Shown one piece after another: positions 1 through 8,053 of a stretch of DNA of 30,909 nucleotides; positions within the stretch are counted from its first letter, which is position 1, and every line of letters begins with the position of its first letter. A program made the translations under genes and the position numbers. This DNA comes from JBEKDJ01 sp050014415 (GTDB taxonomy: Bacteria; Desulfobacterota; BSN033; UBA1163): positions 1 to 30,909 of the forward strand of contig JBEKDJ010000070.1 of NCBI GenBank assembly GCA_050014415.1, given 5' to 3'. The notes beneath the pieces were generated by a model, which was not told the DNA's origin, made no database searches, and saw only the letters and a program-made list of their open reading frames with translations.

Positions 1-43
1 TACCTGTTTTGCCGCATGAACACCAATTTGTGAAAGGACTGTA

Positions 44-57
44 ACCGACTGATCGGT
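44..57. promoter_or_regulatory. candidate upstream operator for the TetR regulator
   Basis: The 14-mer ACCGACTGATCGGT is an inverted repeat (ACCGA-N4-TCGGT). It closely resembles a second 14-mer at 186-199 just before the tetR start. The layout resembles operators of TetR-family regulators of fatty-acid and aryl-acid catabolism (recalled, not searched). It may also serve a promoter beyond the left edge. Confidence 0.4.
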
Positions 58-157
58 AACATAGCAGAGAAGGATCCTTGGTATGGGTTCACTTGTTAGC
101 GGATATTCTCTTGATATTACATAGCCTATAGAGAGCTTTGATCTGCCTGGTTTTCTC

Positions 158-186
158 TTGACAAATTCTCAAAAGTAAGATAATTA
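158..186 (+). promoter_or_regulatory. sigma70-type promoter of the tetR gene
   Basis: TTGACA lies at 158-163. Seventeen bases later comes TAATTA at 181-186; an alternative -10, GATAAT, lies at 179-184. The tetR start is at 212, so the leader would be about 20 nt. The operator-like 14-mer at 186-199 overlaps the expected transcription start, which fits autorepression. Confidence 0.5.
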
Positions 187-199
187 TCGATCGATCGGT
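186..199. promoter_or_regulatory. candidate TetR operator over the transcription start
   Basis: ATCGATCGATCGGT is a near-perfect palindrome (one mismatched pair) between the -10 element and the start codon at 212. Eleven of 14 positions match the site at 44-57. The position is right for autorepression by the downstream TetR protein. Confidence 0.45.
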
Positions 200-211
200 T
201 ACAGGGGTAGC

Positions 212-841
212 ATGGAGAACAAGAACAATCGACTAGGGAACGAGGTTGCAAAGAAAAAAAATCTTGATCGGAAGTCTGAGATCTACCGAAAGGCTTTAGA
301 TCTTTTTATAGCGAGAGGATACAACGGGACCTCAACGTCCATGATCGCCAGAGCCTTAGGGATGAGTAAGGCCAACCTTTATCATTATTGCTCAAGCAAG
401 GAAGACCTGTTCTACAAAATTCACTTGCACTATTTGGAGAAGCACTTAATCCCCCTCATCGAGGTGGCCGAACAGCTACCTGACCCAATAGACCGGATCG
501 CCTTCTTGTTAAAGCGATTGACCCTCTTAAATGCTACTGATAAGGCTTGCAGGGTATTGGTCCCGGATATCATCAATCTCAACAGGAGCCATCACGGCGA
601 AATCATTTCGATCTGGAGAAGAGCTTATGACGTTGTCAACAAGGCAATAAAGGAAATCCAACAGTGCGGCAGAGCTACCAAATCCAGGGAATCTTTTCAA
701 ACCCTCCTCGGGTTTGGCATGGCAAATTGGATAACCTTCTGGTTTGACTATAGCCGTCAGGTTAACGCTGACGAACTCGCTGAGACCTTGGTTCAGACCT
801 TTCTGAACGGTCTGCTTCGTCCTGCAGCTGAGAAAGGTTGA
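212..841 (+). CDS. TetR/AcrR-family transcriptional regulator
   Basis: This 209-aa protein has the usual TetR layout. A basic N-terminal arm is followed by a helix-turn-helix at about residues 22-66 (segments RGYNGTSTSMIARALGMSK and ANLYHYCSSKEDLF), then a long helical ligand-binding domain. Such proteins are homodimeric repressors released by a small ligand, often an acyl-CoA in catabolic loci. The ATG at 212 has AGGGG four bases upstream. The gene lies 92 bp before coxG, on the same strand, and has two operator-like sites upstream, so it probably represses itself and perhaps the molybdoenzyme genes. The ligand cannot be inferred. The family call is firm; the target set is inference. Confidence 0.9.
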   Translation: MENKNNRLGNEVAKKKNLDRKSEIYRKALDLFIARGYNGTSTSMIARALGMSKANLYHYCSSKEDLFYKIHLHYLEKHLIPLIEVAEQLPDPIDRIAFLLKRLTLLNATDKACRVLVPDIINLNRSHHGEIISIWRRAYDVVNKAIKEIQQCGRATKSRESFQTLLGFGMANWITFWFDYSRQVNADELAETLVQTFLNGLLRPAAEKG

Positions 842-933
842 CATTGTAATTCGCTATTGCCATTCTCTGAGATCAGACCGCGTCGAATGAATAAACAATG
901 GACCGTTAAAAAACGATAGGGAGACGAGCTCAA

Positions 934-1386
934 ATGCTAATGGAAGGCAAATTTACCTTAGAGGCACCTATTCAAAAGATATGGGATACTCTGCTGGAGA
1001 CAGAGACACTGCTTTCATGCATTCCTGGTGCAGAGAAGATAGAACGTCTTGATGAGAGGACTTATGATTGTGTGGTCAAGCAAAAAGTGGGCCCCATATC
1101 AGTGAAATTCCAGTTTAAGAGCATCCTTACCAAAATAGAGTCCCCCACGCATGTCGAGATCGAGGGAGAAGGCGAGGATATTGCCAAGGCGGGCCATTTT
1201 GTCCAAAAGAGCGTGGTGGATTTGCGGGAGATCTCACCGAACGAGGTGGAAGTTGCTTATAAGTCAGAAGTGAATATCGTAGGTAAGTTGGCTATGTTCG
1301 GAGACAGAATCATGAGGGCCAAAGCAAAGAAAGTGGAAGAGGAGTTTACCCGGGCTTTGCAGGAGAGATTGAGAAGGATGGGATGA
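934..1386 (+). CDS. CoxG-like SRPBCC-fold protein (Mo hydroxylase accessory)
   Basis: This 150-aa protein matches the carbon monoxide dehydrogenase subunit G (CoxG) family. It starts with the typical beta strand and helix (EGKFTLEAPIQKIWDTLLE), followed by SCIPGAEKIE and the V-x-Q-K-V-G-P-I segment. CoxG in aerobic CO oxidisers anchors the Mo hydroxylase to the membrane; many relatives sit beside other xanthine-dehydrogenase-family enzymes. It heads a plus-strand run with coxM (38-bp gap), coxS and coxL. ATG 934 is preferred over ATG 940 because AGGGAG at 918-923 sits about 10 nt before it. The protein lacks the long C-terminal membrane tail of some CoxG proteins and ends in a basic helix. 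The function with this particular enzyme is inferred from position. Confidence 0.85.
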   Translation: MLMEGKFTLEAPIQKIWDTLLETETLLSCIPGAEKIERLDERTYDCVVKQKVGPISVKFQFKSILTKIESPTHVEIEGEGEDIAKAGHFVQKSVVDLREISPNEVEVAYKSEVNIVGKLAMFGDRIMRAKAKKVEEEFTRALQERLRRMG

Positions 1387-1424
1387 TTGAGAGGATTTAT
1401 TTCAAGAGATGAGGAGGCTCGGCG

Positions 1425-2297
1425 ATGAAAGATTTTGAATACTCTGCGCCGAAAACAGTTGAGGAAGCCCTTTCTTTGCTTTCACAGTACAAGGGGGAGG
1501 CGAAGATAATGGCAGGAGGGCAGTCTATGCTTGTGGTCATGAGACAAGGGCTGCTCGCTCCAGAGTATGTGGTTGACATTAAGGGGATAGCGGCTTTGGA
1601 CTATCTGACCTATGACGAAAGAGGAGGTTTGAGGATCGGGGCGCTAACAACCCATCGGGCGATTGAGAAGTCTCCAATCATCCAGAGATATTTCAGGGTG
1701 CTCAGTGAGATGGAGACAAATCTAGCTACAATCCAGACCCGAAACTGGGGCACGATTGGGGGAAACCTCTGCCATGGAGACCCTGCAGGGGATCCTGCTC
1801 CACTTCTGATTGCATTAAATGCGAAGCTAAAAGTGATCAGACAGGGGGAAGAGAGAATCATCGAGATGGAATCATTTTCCAAGGAGATGCTGGAGGTTGA
1901 TCTTGAGCCGGATGAGATGCTGAGCGAGATTCAAGTCCCTACTCCGACGGCCCATACTGGCGTCGCCCATGAGAAGCTGATGGTGATGCAAGGGGATGCG
2001 GGCATTGTGGGGGCAGCGGTTTCCATCACCCTGAAGCCAGGGGACGAGATCTGCGAGGATGCGCGAATCGTGCTCAGCAATGCGGCCTCCGTTCCCTTTC
2101 GGGTGAGAAAAGCGGAGAAGAAATGGATCGGAAAGCTGATGGACGATCATCTGATAGCGGAAGCAGGTGAGGTGGCCTCAGCAGAGGCAGATCCTCCGTC
2201 GGATGTTCATGGTTCAGCAGAATATAGGAGGGAGATGATAAAGGTTTTTGTTCGGCGAGCAGCGATCAAAGCACTGGAAAGGGCGAAAAGGGAGTAG
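1425..2297 (+). CDS. FAD-binding subunit of a xanthine-dehydrogenase-family Mo hydroxylase (CoxM-like)
   Basis: This 290-aa protein is a medium (FAD) subunit. It has the first FAD motif near residues 31-36 (AGGQSM) and the second, TIGGNLCHGDPAGDPAP, near residues 108-124, followed by a CO_deh_flav C-terminal domain. It carries electrons from the [2Fe-2S] subunit to an external acceptor through FAD. The flavin motifs are intact and the length is normal for CoxM/HcrB-type subunits. ATG 1425 has GAGGAGG about 10 nt upstream. Gene order FAD, Fe-S, Mo subunit is that of the CO dehydrogenase family; it does not decide the substrate. It lacks the extra [4Fe-4S] loop that I would expect in 4-hydroxybenzoyl-CoA reductase beta subunits. 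Confidence 0.92.
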   Translation: MKDFEYSAPKTVEEALSLLSQYKGEAKIMAGGQSMLVVMRQGLLAPEYVVDIKGIAALDYLTYDERGGLRIGALTTHRAIEKSPIIQRYFRVLSEMETNLATIQTRNWGTIGGNLCHGDPAGDPAPLLIALNAKLKVIRQGEERIIEMESFSKEMLEVDLEPDEMLSEIQVPTPTAHTGVAHEKLMVMQGDAGIVGAAVSITLKPGDEICEDARIVLSNAASVPFRVRKAEKKWIGKLMDDHLIAEAGEVASAEADPPSDVHGSAEYRREMIKVFVRRAAIKALERAKRE

Positions 2298-2317
2298 GTG
2301 GCTAACGGAGGGGTAGC

Positions 2318-2803
2318 ATGAAAGGTGAACCGAAGGAAATAAGATTAACGGTGAATGGGAGAGTCTATGAACTCAAGGTGAGACCCAAGGCTCTTCTCAA
2401 TGATGTTTTGAGGAAGGATCTGAAACTGACAGGAACAAAGCGAGGATGTTTGGAGAGCGTCTGTGGCGTTTGCACGGTGATTCTTGACGGAAAGGCAGTG
2501 AGGTCCTGTTCGATCCTGGCGATCCAGGCCAGTGGTCATGAAGTGACCACGATTGAGGGAGTGGCGGAGGGAGACAAGCTTCATCCAATCCAGGAGGCCT
2601 TTGTCAATCATGGTGCCATCGAATGCGGGTATTGTATTCCGGGAAGGGTGATGATGGCAAAGGCCTTGTTGGATGAGAATCCAAACCCGACCCGGGAGGA
2701 AGTCAGATTGGCGATGCAAGGAGTTCTTTGTGCGGATGTAGGCTATGTCAAACAGATAGAAGCCGTAGAAATCGCAGCGGAAAAAATGCGTGGGGGCAAA
2801 TAG
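2318..2803 (+). CDS. [2Fe-2S] subunit of a Mo hydroxylase (CoxS-like) with a Cys-to-Asp change
   Basis: This 161-aa protein has the two-domain layout of small subunits in this family. The N-terminal plant-ferredoxin-type cluster is complete: Cys44, Cys49, Cys52 and Cys64. The C-terminal four-helix cluster normally shows C-x2-C-x31-C-x-C. Here Cys103, Cys106 and Cys138 are present at the correct spacing, but the last position is Asp140 (LCADVGY instead of the usual LCRCTGY). Asp could ligate the cluster and shift its potential, or the cluster could be weakened. The gene lies 20 bp after coxM and 3 bp before coxL, so the three are surely cotranscribed. The rest of the protein is well conserved, which argues against a decaying gene. 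Confidence 0.92.
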   Translation: MKGEPKEIRLTVNGRVYELKVRPKALLNDVLRKDLKLTGTKRGCLESVCGVCTVILDGKAVRSCSILAIQASGHEVTTIEGVAEGDKLHPIQEAFVNHGAIECGYCIPGRVMMAKALLDENPNPTREEVRLAMQGVLCADVGYVKQIEAVEIAAEKMRGGK

Positions 2804-2806
2804 GAA

Positions 2807-5179
2807 ATGGTAAGCAAGAGACAGAAAAAAGCGAAGGCATCCATCACGATGCAAGAAGAGGGCTATTCTATCATCGGGAAGCCGATCCCCCGAGTGGATG
2901 CCAGGCTCAAGGTGACGGGCGGGGCGAAATTTGCAGATGACATCGAGATGCCTGACATGTTATGGGGGGCGATCAAGAGGAGTCCCTATCCCCATGCTCG
3001 TATCCTGCACATCGATACGAGCAAGGCTGAAGGATTGCGCGGAGTGAGGGCAGTGACGACCGGGAAGGACTTTGGTGGTTTCAAATGGGGCTGGAGCAGG
3101 GAGACCCGGGACGAGGAGCCTCTGGCAGTCAACAAGGTACGGTATCTTTATGAGGGAGTTGCTGCAGTGGCGGCCATTGATGAAGACATTGCTGAGGAGG
3201 CCTGTGAGCTCATTGAGGTTGACTATGAACCCCTACCGGGTGTCTTCGATCCTTTTGAGGCGATGAAGGATGGGGCGCCCCTGGTTCATGAGGGCCGTCC
3301 GGGAAATATCTGTGTTGAATATCATTGGAACTTTGGCGATGTGGAGAGGGCTTTTTCGGAATCCTATCTTGTTCGTGAAGACACCTTTCAAACCCCCCGC
3401 ATGGCCAAAGGATACCTCGAACCGCCGGCCATTGTCGCCTACTGGCCCGACTCCAGCCATCTAACCGTTCACGCAGCCAAAGGGAGCCCTTACTTCCCCT
3501 ATCGCATTCTCTCGAGCTGCTTTCAATTGCCTTTGAGCCATGTGCGAATCGTGCAGCCTTTTATCGGCTGTGATTTTGGCGGGACGAAGAATGATATGGT
3601 CAGTGGCGACTTTTCTGCTGTGATGCTGGCCAAGAAATCTGGGAAACCGGTGAAAATCGTCTATACTCAATACGACGAGCTGACGACATGTCTACGGCGT
3701 CATCCCATGTGGATTACCATTAAAACAGGGGTTGCGAAGGATGGCAGATTAAAGGCGATTCAAACCAAAGTGATCTCTGATGGGGGAGCTTATACCCGGA
3801 TGAGTCCGCTCAGTAACTATCTCACGGGAATTTGTATGGGTTTGCCCTACGTCCTACCTCGTTTCAAGACGGATATCTGTTGTTACTTCACCAACAACCC
3901 GAGCTCTGCAGCCATGAGAGGCCATGGGCTCTACCATACGCGGTTTGCAAGTGATGTGCAGATGGACATGCTTGCGCAAGATCTGGGGATCGACCCGGCG
4001 GAGATCCGGTTGAAAAACGCCATCAAGAATCCCGAGACGGGCAAATTGTATGAGACCTTCAACAAACTGACGCTGGCCACTTGCGGGGTGGAAGAATGCA
4101 TCGAGAAGGCGGCGGAGGCGATCAACTGGGAAGGGAATAGAAAGCGTGACAGAGTGAAAGGGAGCAAAGCGTACGGCATCGGGTTTGGTTGTGGAGCCTA
4201 TCTCAGTGGGACGAAGCTCAGTGGGCACAATGCCTGTGCGGCCATGATAAGGATATGCGAGGATGGGAGTGTGAACCTTATGACCGGTGCCACAGATGTG
4301 GGACAAGGCTCAGATACAGTGATGTGTGCCATGGCCGCTGAGGTGCTAGGGGTTGGTTTAGAAGATATTGATATTAAGCGGGTGGATACGGCTCATACCC
4401 CTGTTGATCCTGGAACCTATGGGAGCAGGGTGACTGTATATGCGGGTGAGGCAACGATCAATGCGGCCAGGGATGCGAAGCGCCAGCTTCTTGAGGTGGC
4501 GGCAAGGGAGTTTGGTGTAAAGCCAGAGGAGATCGCTATCAAGGATAAGAAGGCGTTTGTAGAGGGTCATCCTGAAAAGAGTATTCCTTGGGCAAGGCTG
4601 GTGAGGATGGCTTGCTACAATACTCCGGGGATGGTCATTATCGGTCGTGGTCAATCTAGTCAGGGAATCTCGACGTATGGTTTGGCAGATTTTAGCAAAG
4701 GGATAGGGAACATAGGGACAAATTACAGTTTTACCGCCCAGGCGCAGGAGGTGGAGGTGGATCTGGAGACAGGGGTGGTGAAATGCACGGACAATAGCGT
4801 GATCGCTCACGACTGTGGTTTTCCGCTCAATCCTCCAGCAGTAGATACCCAGGTGGTGGGTGGGGCGTATCACCCAGGGGTTGGGGCAGCTTTATACTGC
4901 GAATTCAAGATGGAAAAAGGGTTAACCCTTAATCCCAATCTAGTAGACTACAAACTCCCTCATGCTTATGAGGCACCCATGACCAAGGTTATTCATGTCA
5001 TCACCCATGATCCCTTTGGTCCTTTTGGAGCAAAAGAGGCCAGTGAGGGGAGCACCTGTACAGCCGCACCGGCGGTGATCAATGCAATTCACGATGCAGC
5101 CGGGATATGGATTAAGGATCTGCCGGCCAAACCGGAGAAGGTTTTTTGGGCCTTGAAGGAGAAGAGAGAGAAGAAATAG
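2807..5179 (+). CDS. molybdenum-binding large subunit of a xanthine-dehydrogenase-family hydroxylase (CoxL/HcrA-like)
   Basis: This 790-aa protein is a full-length Mo-cofactor subunit. It starts with the conserved IGKPIPRVDARLKVTGGAKF block. The molybdopterin loop CDFGGTKN, the DVGQGSDT glutamine loop, and the C-terminal FGAKEASEG segment with the expected catalytic Glu (about residue 747) are present. It lacks the CO-dehydrogenase signature AYxCSFR; the equivalent region reads SSAAMRGHG, so it is not a form I CO dehydrogenase. Substrates in this subgroup include N-heterocycles, aldehydes and aryl-CoA thioesters; I cannot choose among them. Start ATG 2807 follows the coxS stop by 3 bp with only a weak ribosome site; ATG 2849 is an alternative. 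Adjacent MoaD- and ThiF-like genes suggest a cofactor-maturation link. Confidence 0.92.
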   Translation: MVSKRQKKAKASITMQEEGYSIIGKPIPRVDARLKVTGGAKFADDIEMPDMLWGAIKRSPYPHARILHIDTSKAEGLRGVRAVTTGKDFGGFKWGWSRETRDEEPLAVNKVRYLYEGVAAVAAIDEDIAEEACELIEVDYEPLPGVFDPFEAMKDGAPLVHEGRPGNICVEYHWNFGDVERAFSESYLVREDTFQTPRMAKGYLEPPAIVAYWPDSSHLTVHAAKGSPYFPYRILSSCFQLPLSHVRIVQPFIGCDFGGTKNDMVSGDFSAVMLAKKSGKPVKIVYTQYDELTTCLRRHPMWITIKTGVAKDGRLKAIQTKVISDGGAYTRMSPLSNYLTGICMGLPYVLPRFKTDICCYFTNNPSSAAMRGHGLYHTRFASDVQMDMLAQDLGIDPAEIRLKNAIKNPETGKLYETFNKLTLATCGVEECIEKAAEAINWEGNRKRDRVKGSKAYGIGFGCGAYLSGTKLSGHNACAAMIRICEDGSVNLMTGATDVGQGSDTVMCAMAAEVLGVGLEDIDIKRVDTAHTPVDPGTYGSRVTVYAGEATINAARDAKRQLLEVAAREFGVKPEEIAIKDKKAFVEGHPEKSIPWARLVRMACYNTPGMVIIGRGQSSQGISTYGLADFSKGIGNIGTNYSFTAQAQEVEVDLETGVVKCTDNSVIAHDCGFPLNPPAVDTQVVGGAYHPGVGAALYCEFKMEKGLTLNPNLVDYKLPHAYEAPMTKVIHVITHDPFGPFGAKEASEGSTCTAAPAVINAIHDAAGIWIKDLPAKPEKVFWALKEKREKK

Positions 5180-5230
5180 AGGGAAGAATAGAAAGCTATT
5201 GTAGTTTCTCGAAATTAATTTAGAGAATCC

Positions 5231-5294
5231 GTCATTCCGGACTTGATCCGGAATCCAGTCTTTTCAACTGGATTCCCGCTTTCGCGGGAATGAC
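5231..5294. repeat. 64-bp palindromic intergenic repeat (GTCATTCC...GGAATGAC)
   Basis: The element begins GTCATTCCGGA and ends CGCGGGAATGAC, with internal complementary pairs ATCCAG/CTGGAT and further short hairpins (TCCGGACTTGATCCGGA and TCCCGCTTTCGCGGGA). It fills most of the 176-bp gap between coxL and the MoaD-like gene. Repeats with these exact-looking termini are common between genes in many proteobacteria (recalled knowledge). It can fold as a cruciform in RNA and could separate or attenuate expression between the two genes. Only one copy was seen here. Confidence 0.75.
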
Positions 5295-5355
5295 AATCCT
5301 CATTAGTATTGTAAAGAAGTGGTAGATTCACTACACTGTCGGTCGGGAGAAGAGA

Positions 5356-5733
5356 TTGAGAATTGTGATCATTCCGGGGTTAGTCGAGCTGAGAATTAAG
5401 ATCAATCCGAAGGGAAATGTGGGGCGGAAGGGGCTGCCCTATATCGTGATGCCTTGGATGTTTGCCCCATGGCCGGACGCTAGGGGAAAAGGAGCAGTGG
5501 AGTTGGTGATAAAGGGTGAGACGCTAAGAGAATTGCTCGTTGAATTATCGGATCCATATAGAAAAGCCAATGTTGATTTTGAGCCGATTAACCCTAAGAC
5601 AATGGATGTGGACTTTGATTATGATGTTTCTGTGAATGGTAGAAACTATGTTGGGCTGTCCAAGAGCCTTGATACGAAACTGAGAGTCGGAAATGAGGTC
5701 ATCATCAAGATGAATTGGCGCTGGGATGGATAG
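5356..5733 (+). CDS. MoaD/ThiS-like beta-grasp sulfur-carrier-type protein
   Basis: This 125-aa protein carries a MoaD/ThiS-like beta-grasp domain in its C-terminal two thirds: a strand, the helix GETLRELLVEL, then VSVNGRNYVGL and LRVGNEVIIKMNW. The N-terminal 45 residues are an extension not found in ordinary MoaD (about 80-90 aa). The C-terminus is WRWDG, with only one terminal glycine instead of the Gly-Gly that E1 enzymes usually adenylate. Translation seems to begin at TTG 5356, with GGGAGA 5 nt upstream. It overlaps the ThiF-like gene by 8 nt, so the two are coupled and probably act as an E1/carrier pair. A role in making the Mo or W cofactor of the flanking enzymes is inferred. Confidence 0.7.
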   Translation: MRIVIIPGLVELRIKINPKGNVGRKGLPYIVMPWMFAPWPDARGKGAVELVIKGETLRELLVELSDPYRKANVDFEPINPKTMDVDFDYDVSVNGRNYVGLSKSLDTKLRVGNEVIIKMNWRWDG

Positions 5734-6481
5734 AGAAGTGCTGGATCAGAAGGAATTGACCCGATACAATCGACAAATAAGGATGCCAGAAATCGGAGAA
5801 GAGGGGCAGAAGCGATTGGGAAGATCTCATGTCCTTATTGCTGGCGTTGGCGGGTTAGGTTGTGCTTCGGCCACCTACCTCACCGCTGCTGGTGTGGGAA
5901 AAATTACTCTGATTGACTTTGATCGGGTCGAACTGTCCAATTTGAATCGGCAGGTTCTCTACTGGGAAGAGGACATTGGAGAGAAGAAGGTCTTGGTGGC
6001 CCAAGAAAAGCTGTCAAGACTGAATTCGGGCACAGAGATTATTCCTATCTTTGCCAGGATCACTGAGTCGAATGTCTTCAGTTTTATCGAGGGGGCTGAG
6101 GTGGTATTGGACGGTTTAGACGATTCTGCCACCCGGCTGTTGGTAAACGCAGCTTGTGTTAAGCATGGAATTCCTTATATTCATGGTGGCGTCTCCTGTT
6201 TTCGGGGTTTGATCACGACCATCATCCCTGGCAAAACCCCTTGCCTTGCGTGTTTCTATCCGGAGGGCTCCCAAGAGGAAAGAGGGCTTGGGGTATTCGG
6301 ACTCATTCCAGCAGTCATCGCAAGCCTGCAGACTTTGGAGGCCATCAAGCTTATCATTGGCCAGAGTCCGTCTTTAGCCGGGAAGTTGCTTAGATTTAAC
6401 GGGAACGATATGAAATTCCGAATGGATGATTTACAGAGAAACGAAGGTTGCAAGGTATGCTCTCCAGAGTCCTTCAAATAG
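5726..6481 (+). CDS. ThiF/MoeB/HesA-family E1-like adenylyltransferase
   Basis: This 251-aa protein is an E1-like enzyme that adenylates the C-terminus of a MoaD/ThiS-type carrier. The start RYNRQI is typical of MoeB/ThiF. The nucleotide loop GVGGLG is at residues 40-45, IDFDRVELSNLNRQ at 63-76, and a zinc site is formed by Cys173-x2-Cys176 and Cys242-x2-Cys245. The segment equivalent to the cysteine-containing CAEAGVLG of MoeB reads ERGLGVFG, so the usual crossover-loop Cys is missing. There is no rhodanese domain, so it resembles E. coli MoeB in size. It overlaps the MoaD-like gene by 8 nt, which supports a dedicated pair. Confidence 0.88.
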   Translation: MDREVLDQKELTRYNRQIRMPEIGEEGQKRLGRSHVLIAGVGGLGCASATYLTAAGVGKITLIDFDRVELSNLNRQVLYWEEDIGEKKVLVAQEKLSRLNSGTEIIPIFARITESNVFSFIEGAEVVLDGLDDSATRLLVNAACVKHGIPYIHGGVSCFRGLITTIIPGKTPCLACFYPEGSQEERGLGVFGLIPAVIASLQTLEAIKLIIGQSPSLAGKLLRFNGNDMKFRMDDLQRNEGCKVCSPESFK

Positions 6482-6676
6482 CAAGAAACTCAAATACTAA
6501 CGGACCCCCTTTCCCCGAAGATTGAGATTGGATCAAATCGCCCGATCAGGATTAAGGTTGGCTACCTTTGGTAGCTTGAGAAAACGCCAATGAGGAGAGT
6601 GGGCAATTTTGCTAGACCAACTCTTGTTTGGGTTCTACGTCACGACTAAGACGGTCGTAAAATGGAGAAGAAAACG

Positions 6677-7963
6677 ATGAATCAAAAGGGGAACGAACAA
6701 GATGGCATCACTCGGAGAAAATTCATCAAAATGGTTGGATCTGCCGGTGTTGTCGCAGCCGGAGGTTCTTTGTTGCCTCGAAGGTCTCGTGCTGCTGGAA
6801 GGGATTTTATTTTGGTTGGGCACCCCATGGCTAGTACAGGTCCGTTAGCCCCCTTCGGAGAAACCGGTGCTTTCGCCGGGGAACTCGGTTCAGAGGAGAT
6901 TAATAAGGCTGGGGGCATTTTTATTAAGGCATTGGGAAAAAGACTGCCCATTAGAACGAAACCCGTCGATACGGAAAGCGATCCCACCAAGGCCGGTGAA
7001 ATAGCCTCCAAACTGATTTTGCAGGATAAGGTGGACATGATGTTTGTGATGTCCACCCCGGCCACGGCAAATCCGGTATCGGCCATGTGCGAGAGGTACG
7101 AAGTTCCATGTGTGACAGGATTGCCCAACGAAGCATGGATGACAGGGGGACCTTACAAATGGAGCTTCAATTACTTTTTCTCCATGGATCAGGTGGTGGA
7201 TGTCTATATTGGCATGTGGGATGAATTCGCTTCCAAGACCAACAAGGTCGTAGGAGCTGATTGGCCAAATGATCCGGACGGGATAACCTTGGCTGAACGG
7301 TTCCCGAAGAAGCTCGAGGCTCGTGGTTATAAGCTGATCGATGTGGGCAGGCATCCTTTTGGAATGCAGGATTTCACTGCCTTCATCAACACCTGGAAGA
7401 AGGAAAAGGTGGAGATCCTTACAGCGATACCTATCCCACCCGATTTTGCGGTTTTGTGGAGACAATGCAAACAGAACGGGTTCTATCCCAAGATCGCTAC
7501 GATCGCAAAGGCGGTTCTCTTCTCTTCTGCGGTTGAGGCCCTTGGCGGTAATCTTGCCTATGGTCTGACCAGTGAGATTTGGTGGTCACCTCTGCATCCT
7601 TTCAAGTCATCATTGAGTGGGAAGTCTTGTCAACAACTGGCAGATGCATGGACTGCGAAGACAAAAAGGCAGTGGACCCAGCCTCTGGGGGGTGACTATG
7701 CTGGCATGGAGATCATTGCGGATGTATTAAAGCGGGCGGGTTCCCTCGATAAGAACAAAATCCGGGAAGCCATCAGCCAAACCAACATGGACACGATATT
7801 CGGGCACATAAAGTTCAATGAAAAGAACTGGGCACCCACCCCTTTGGTCGGAGGGCAGTGGGTGAAGGGCAAAAAGTGGCCTTGGGATTTGCAGATCACT
7901 TATAACAAATTGAGTCCTGAAATACCGACGAGTGCCAAGATGGTTTTTCCAGTTCCTAAGTGA
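6677..7963 (+). CDS. Tat-exported ABC transporter substrate-binding protein (Liv/Peripla_BP_6 type)
   Basis: This is a periplasmic binding protein of the branched-chain-amino-acid-type family, about 428 aa from ATG 6677. The N-terminus has a twin-arginine motif (TRRKFIKMVG), then a hydrophobic AGVVAAGG stretch and a likely cleavage site near SRAAG. The mature part has the family pattern GPLAPFGE...GAFAGELGSEEINKAGGI. ATG 6677 is chosen because GGAGAAG lies about 7 nt upstream; ATG 6662 would add five residues but has no ribosome site. Tat export suggests folding or cofactor binding before export. No permease genes are adjacent; the nearest Liv permeases start at 19.8 kb. In Liv systems of anaerobes such proteins often bind aromatic acids; the ligand here is unknown. 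Confidence 0.88.
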   Translation: MNQKGNEQDGITRRKFIKMVGSAGVVAAGGSLLPRRSRAAGRDFILVGHPMASTGPLAPFGETGAFAGELGSEEINKAGGIFIKALGKRLPIRTKPVDTESDPTKAGEIASKLILQDKVDMMFVMSTPATANPVSAMCERYEVPCVTGLPNEAWMTGGPYKWSFNYFFSMDQVVDVYIGMWDEFASKTNKVVGADWPNDPDGITLAERFPKKLEARGYKLIDVGRHPFGMQDFTAFINTWKKEKVEILTAIPIPPDFAVLWRQCKQNGFYPKIATIAKAVLFSSAVEALGGNLAYGLTSEIWWSPLHPFKSSLSGKSCQQLADAWTAKTKRQWTQPLGGDYAGMEIIADVLKRAGSLDKNKIREAISQTNMDTIFGHIKFNEKNWAPTPLVGGQWVKGKKWPWDLQITYNKLSPEIPTSAKMVFPVPK

Positions 7964-7969
7964 GAGATA

Positions 7970-8010
7970 GAGACGACCCCTCTTGATATTATTGGAAGGG
8001 GGGTCGTCTC
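7970..8010. terminator. strong hairpin between convergent genes
   Basis: GAGACGACCCC (7970-7980) pairs perfectly with GGGGTCGTCTC (8000-8010) around a 19-nt loop. It starts 6 bp after the binding-protein stop and lies before the convergent MFS gene end at 8054. There is no clear T run, so it may be a bidirectional or Rho-assisted end, or an mRNA-stabilising stem. Confidence 0.65.
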
Positions 8011-8053
8011 TGAAATGAGTTGATTGCAAACCTCTGGGCGGCAAACATGAGTT

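Noticed and set aside
2807..5179. Annotation as a true carbon monoxide dehydrogenase large subunit
   Set aside because: The AYxCSFR active-site signature is missing; only the family and gene order agree.
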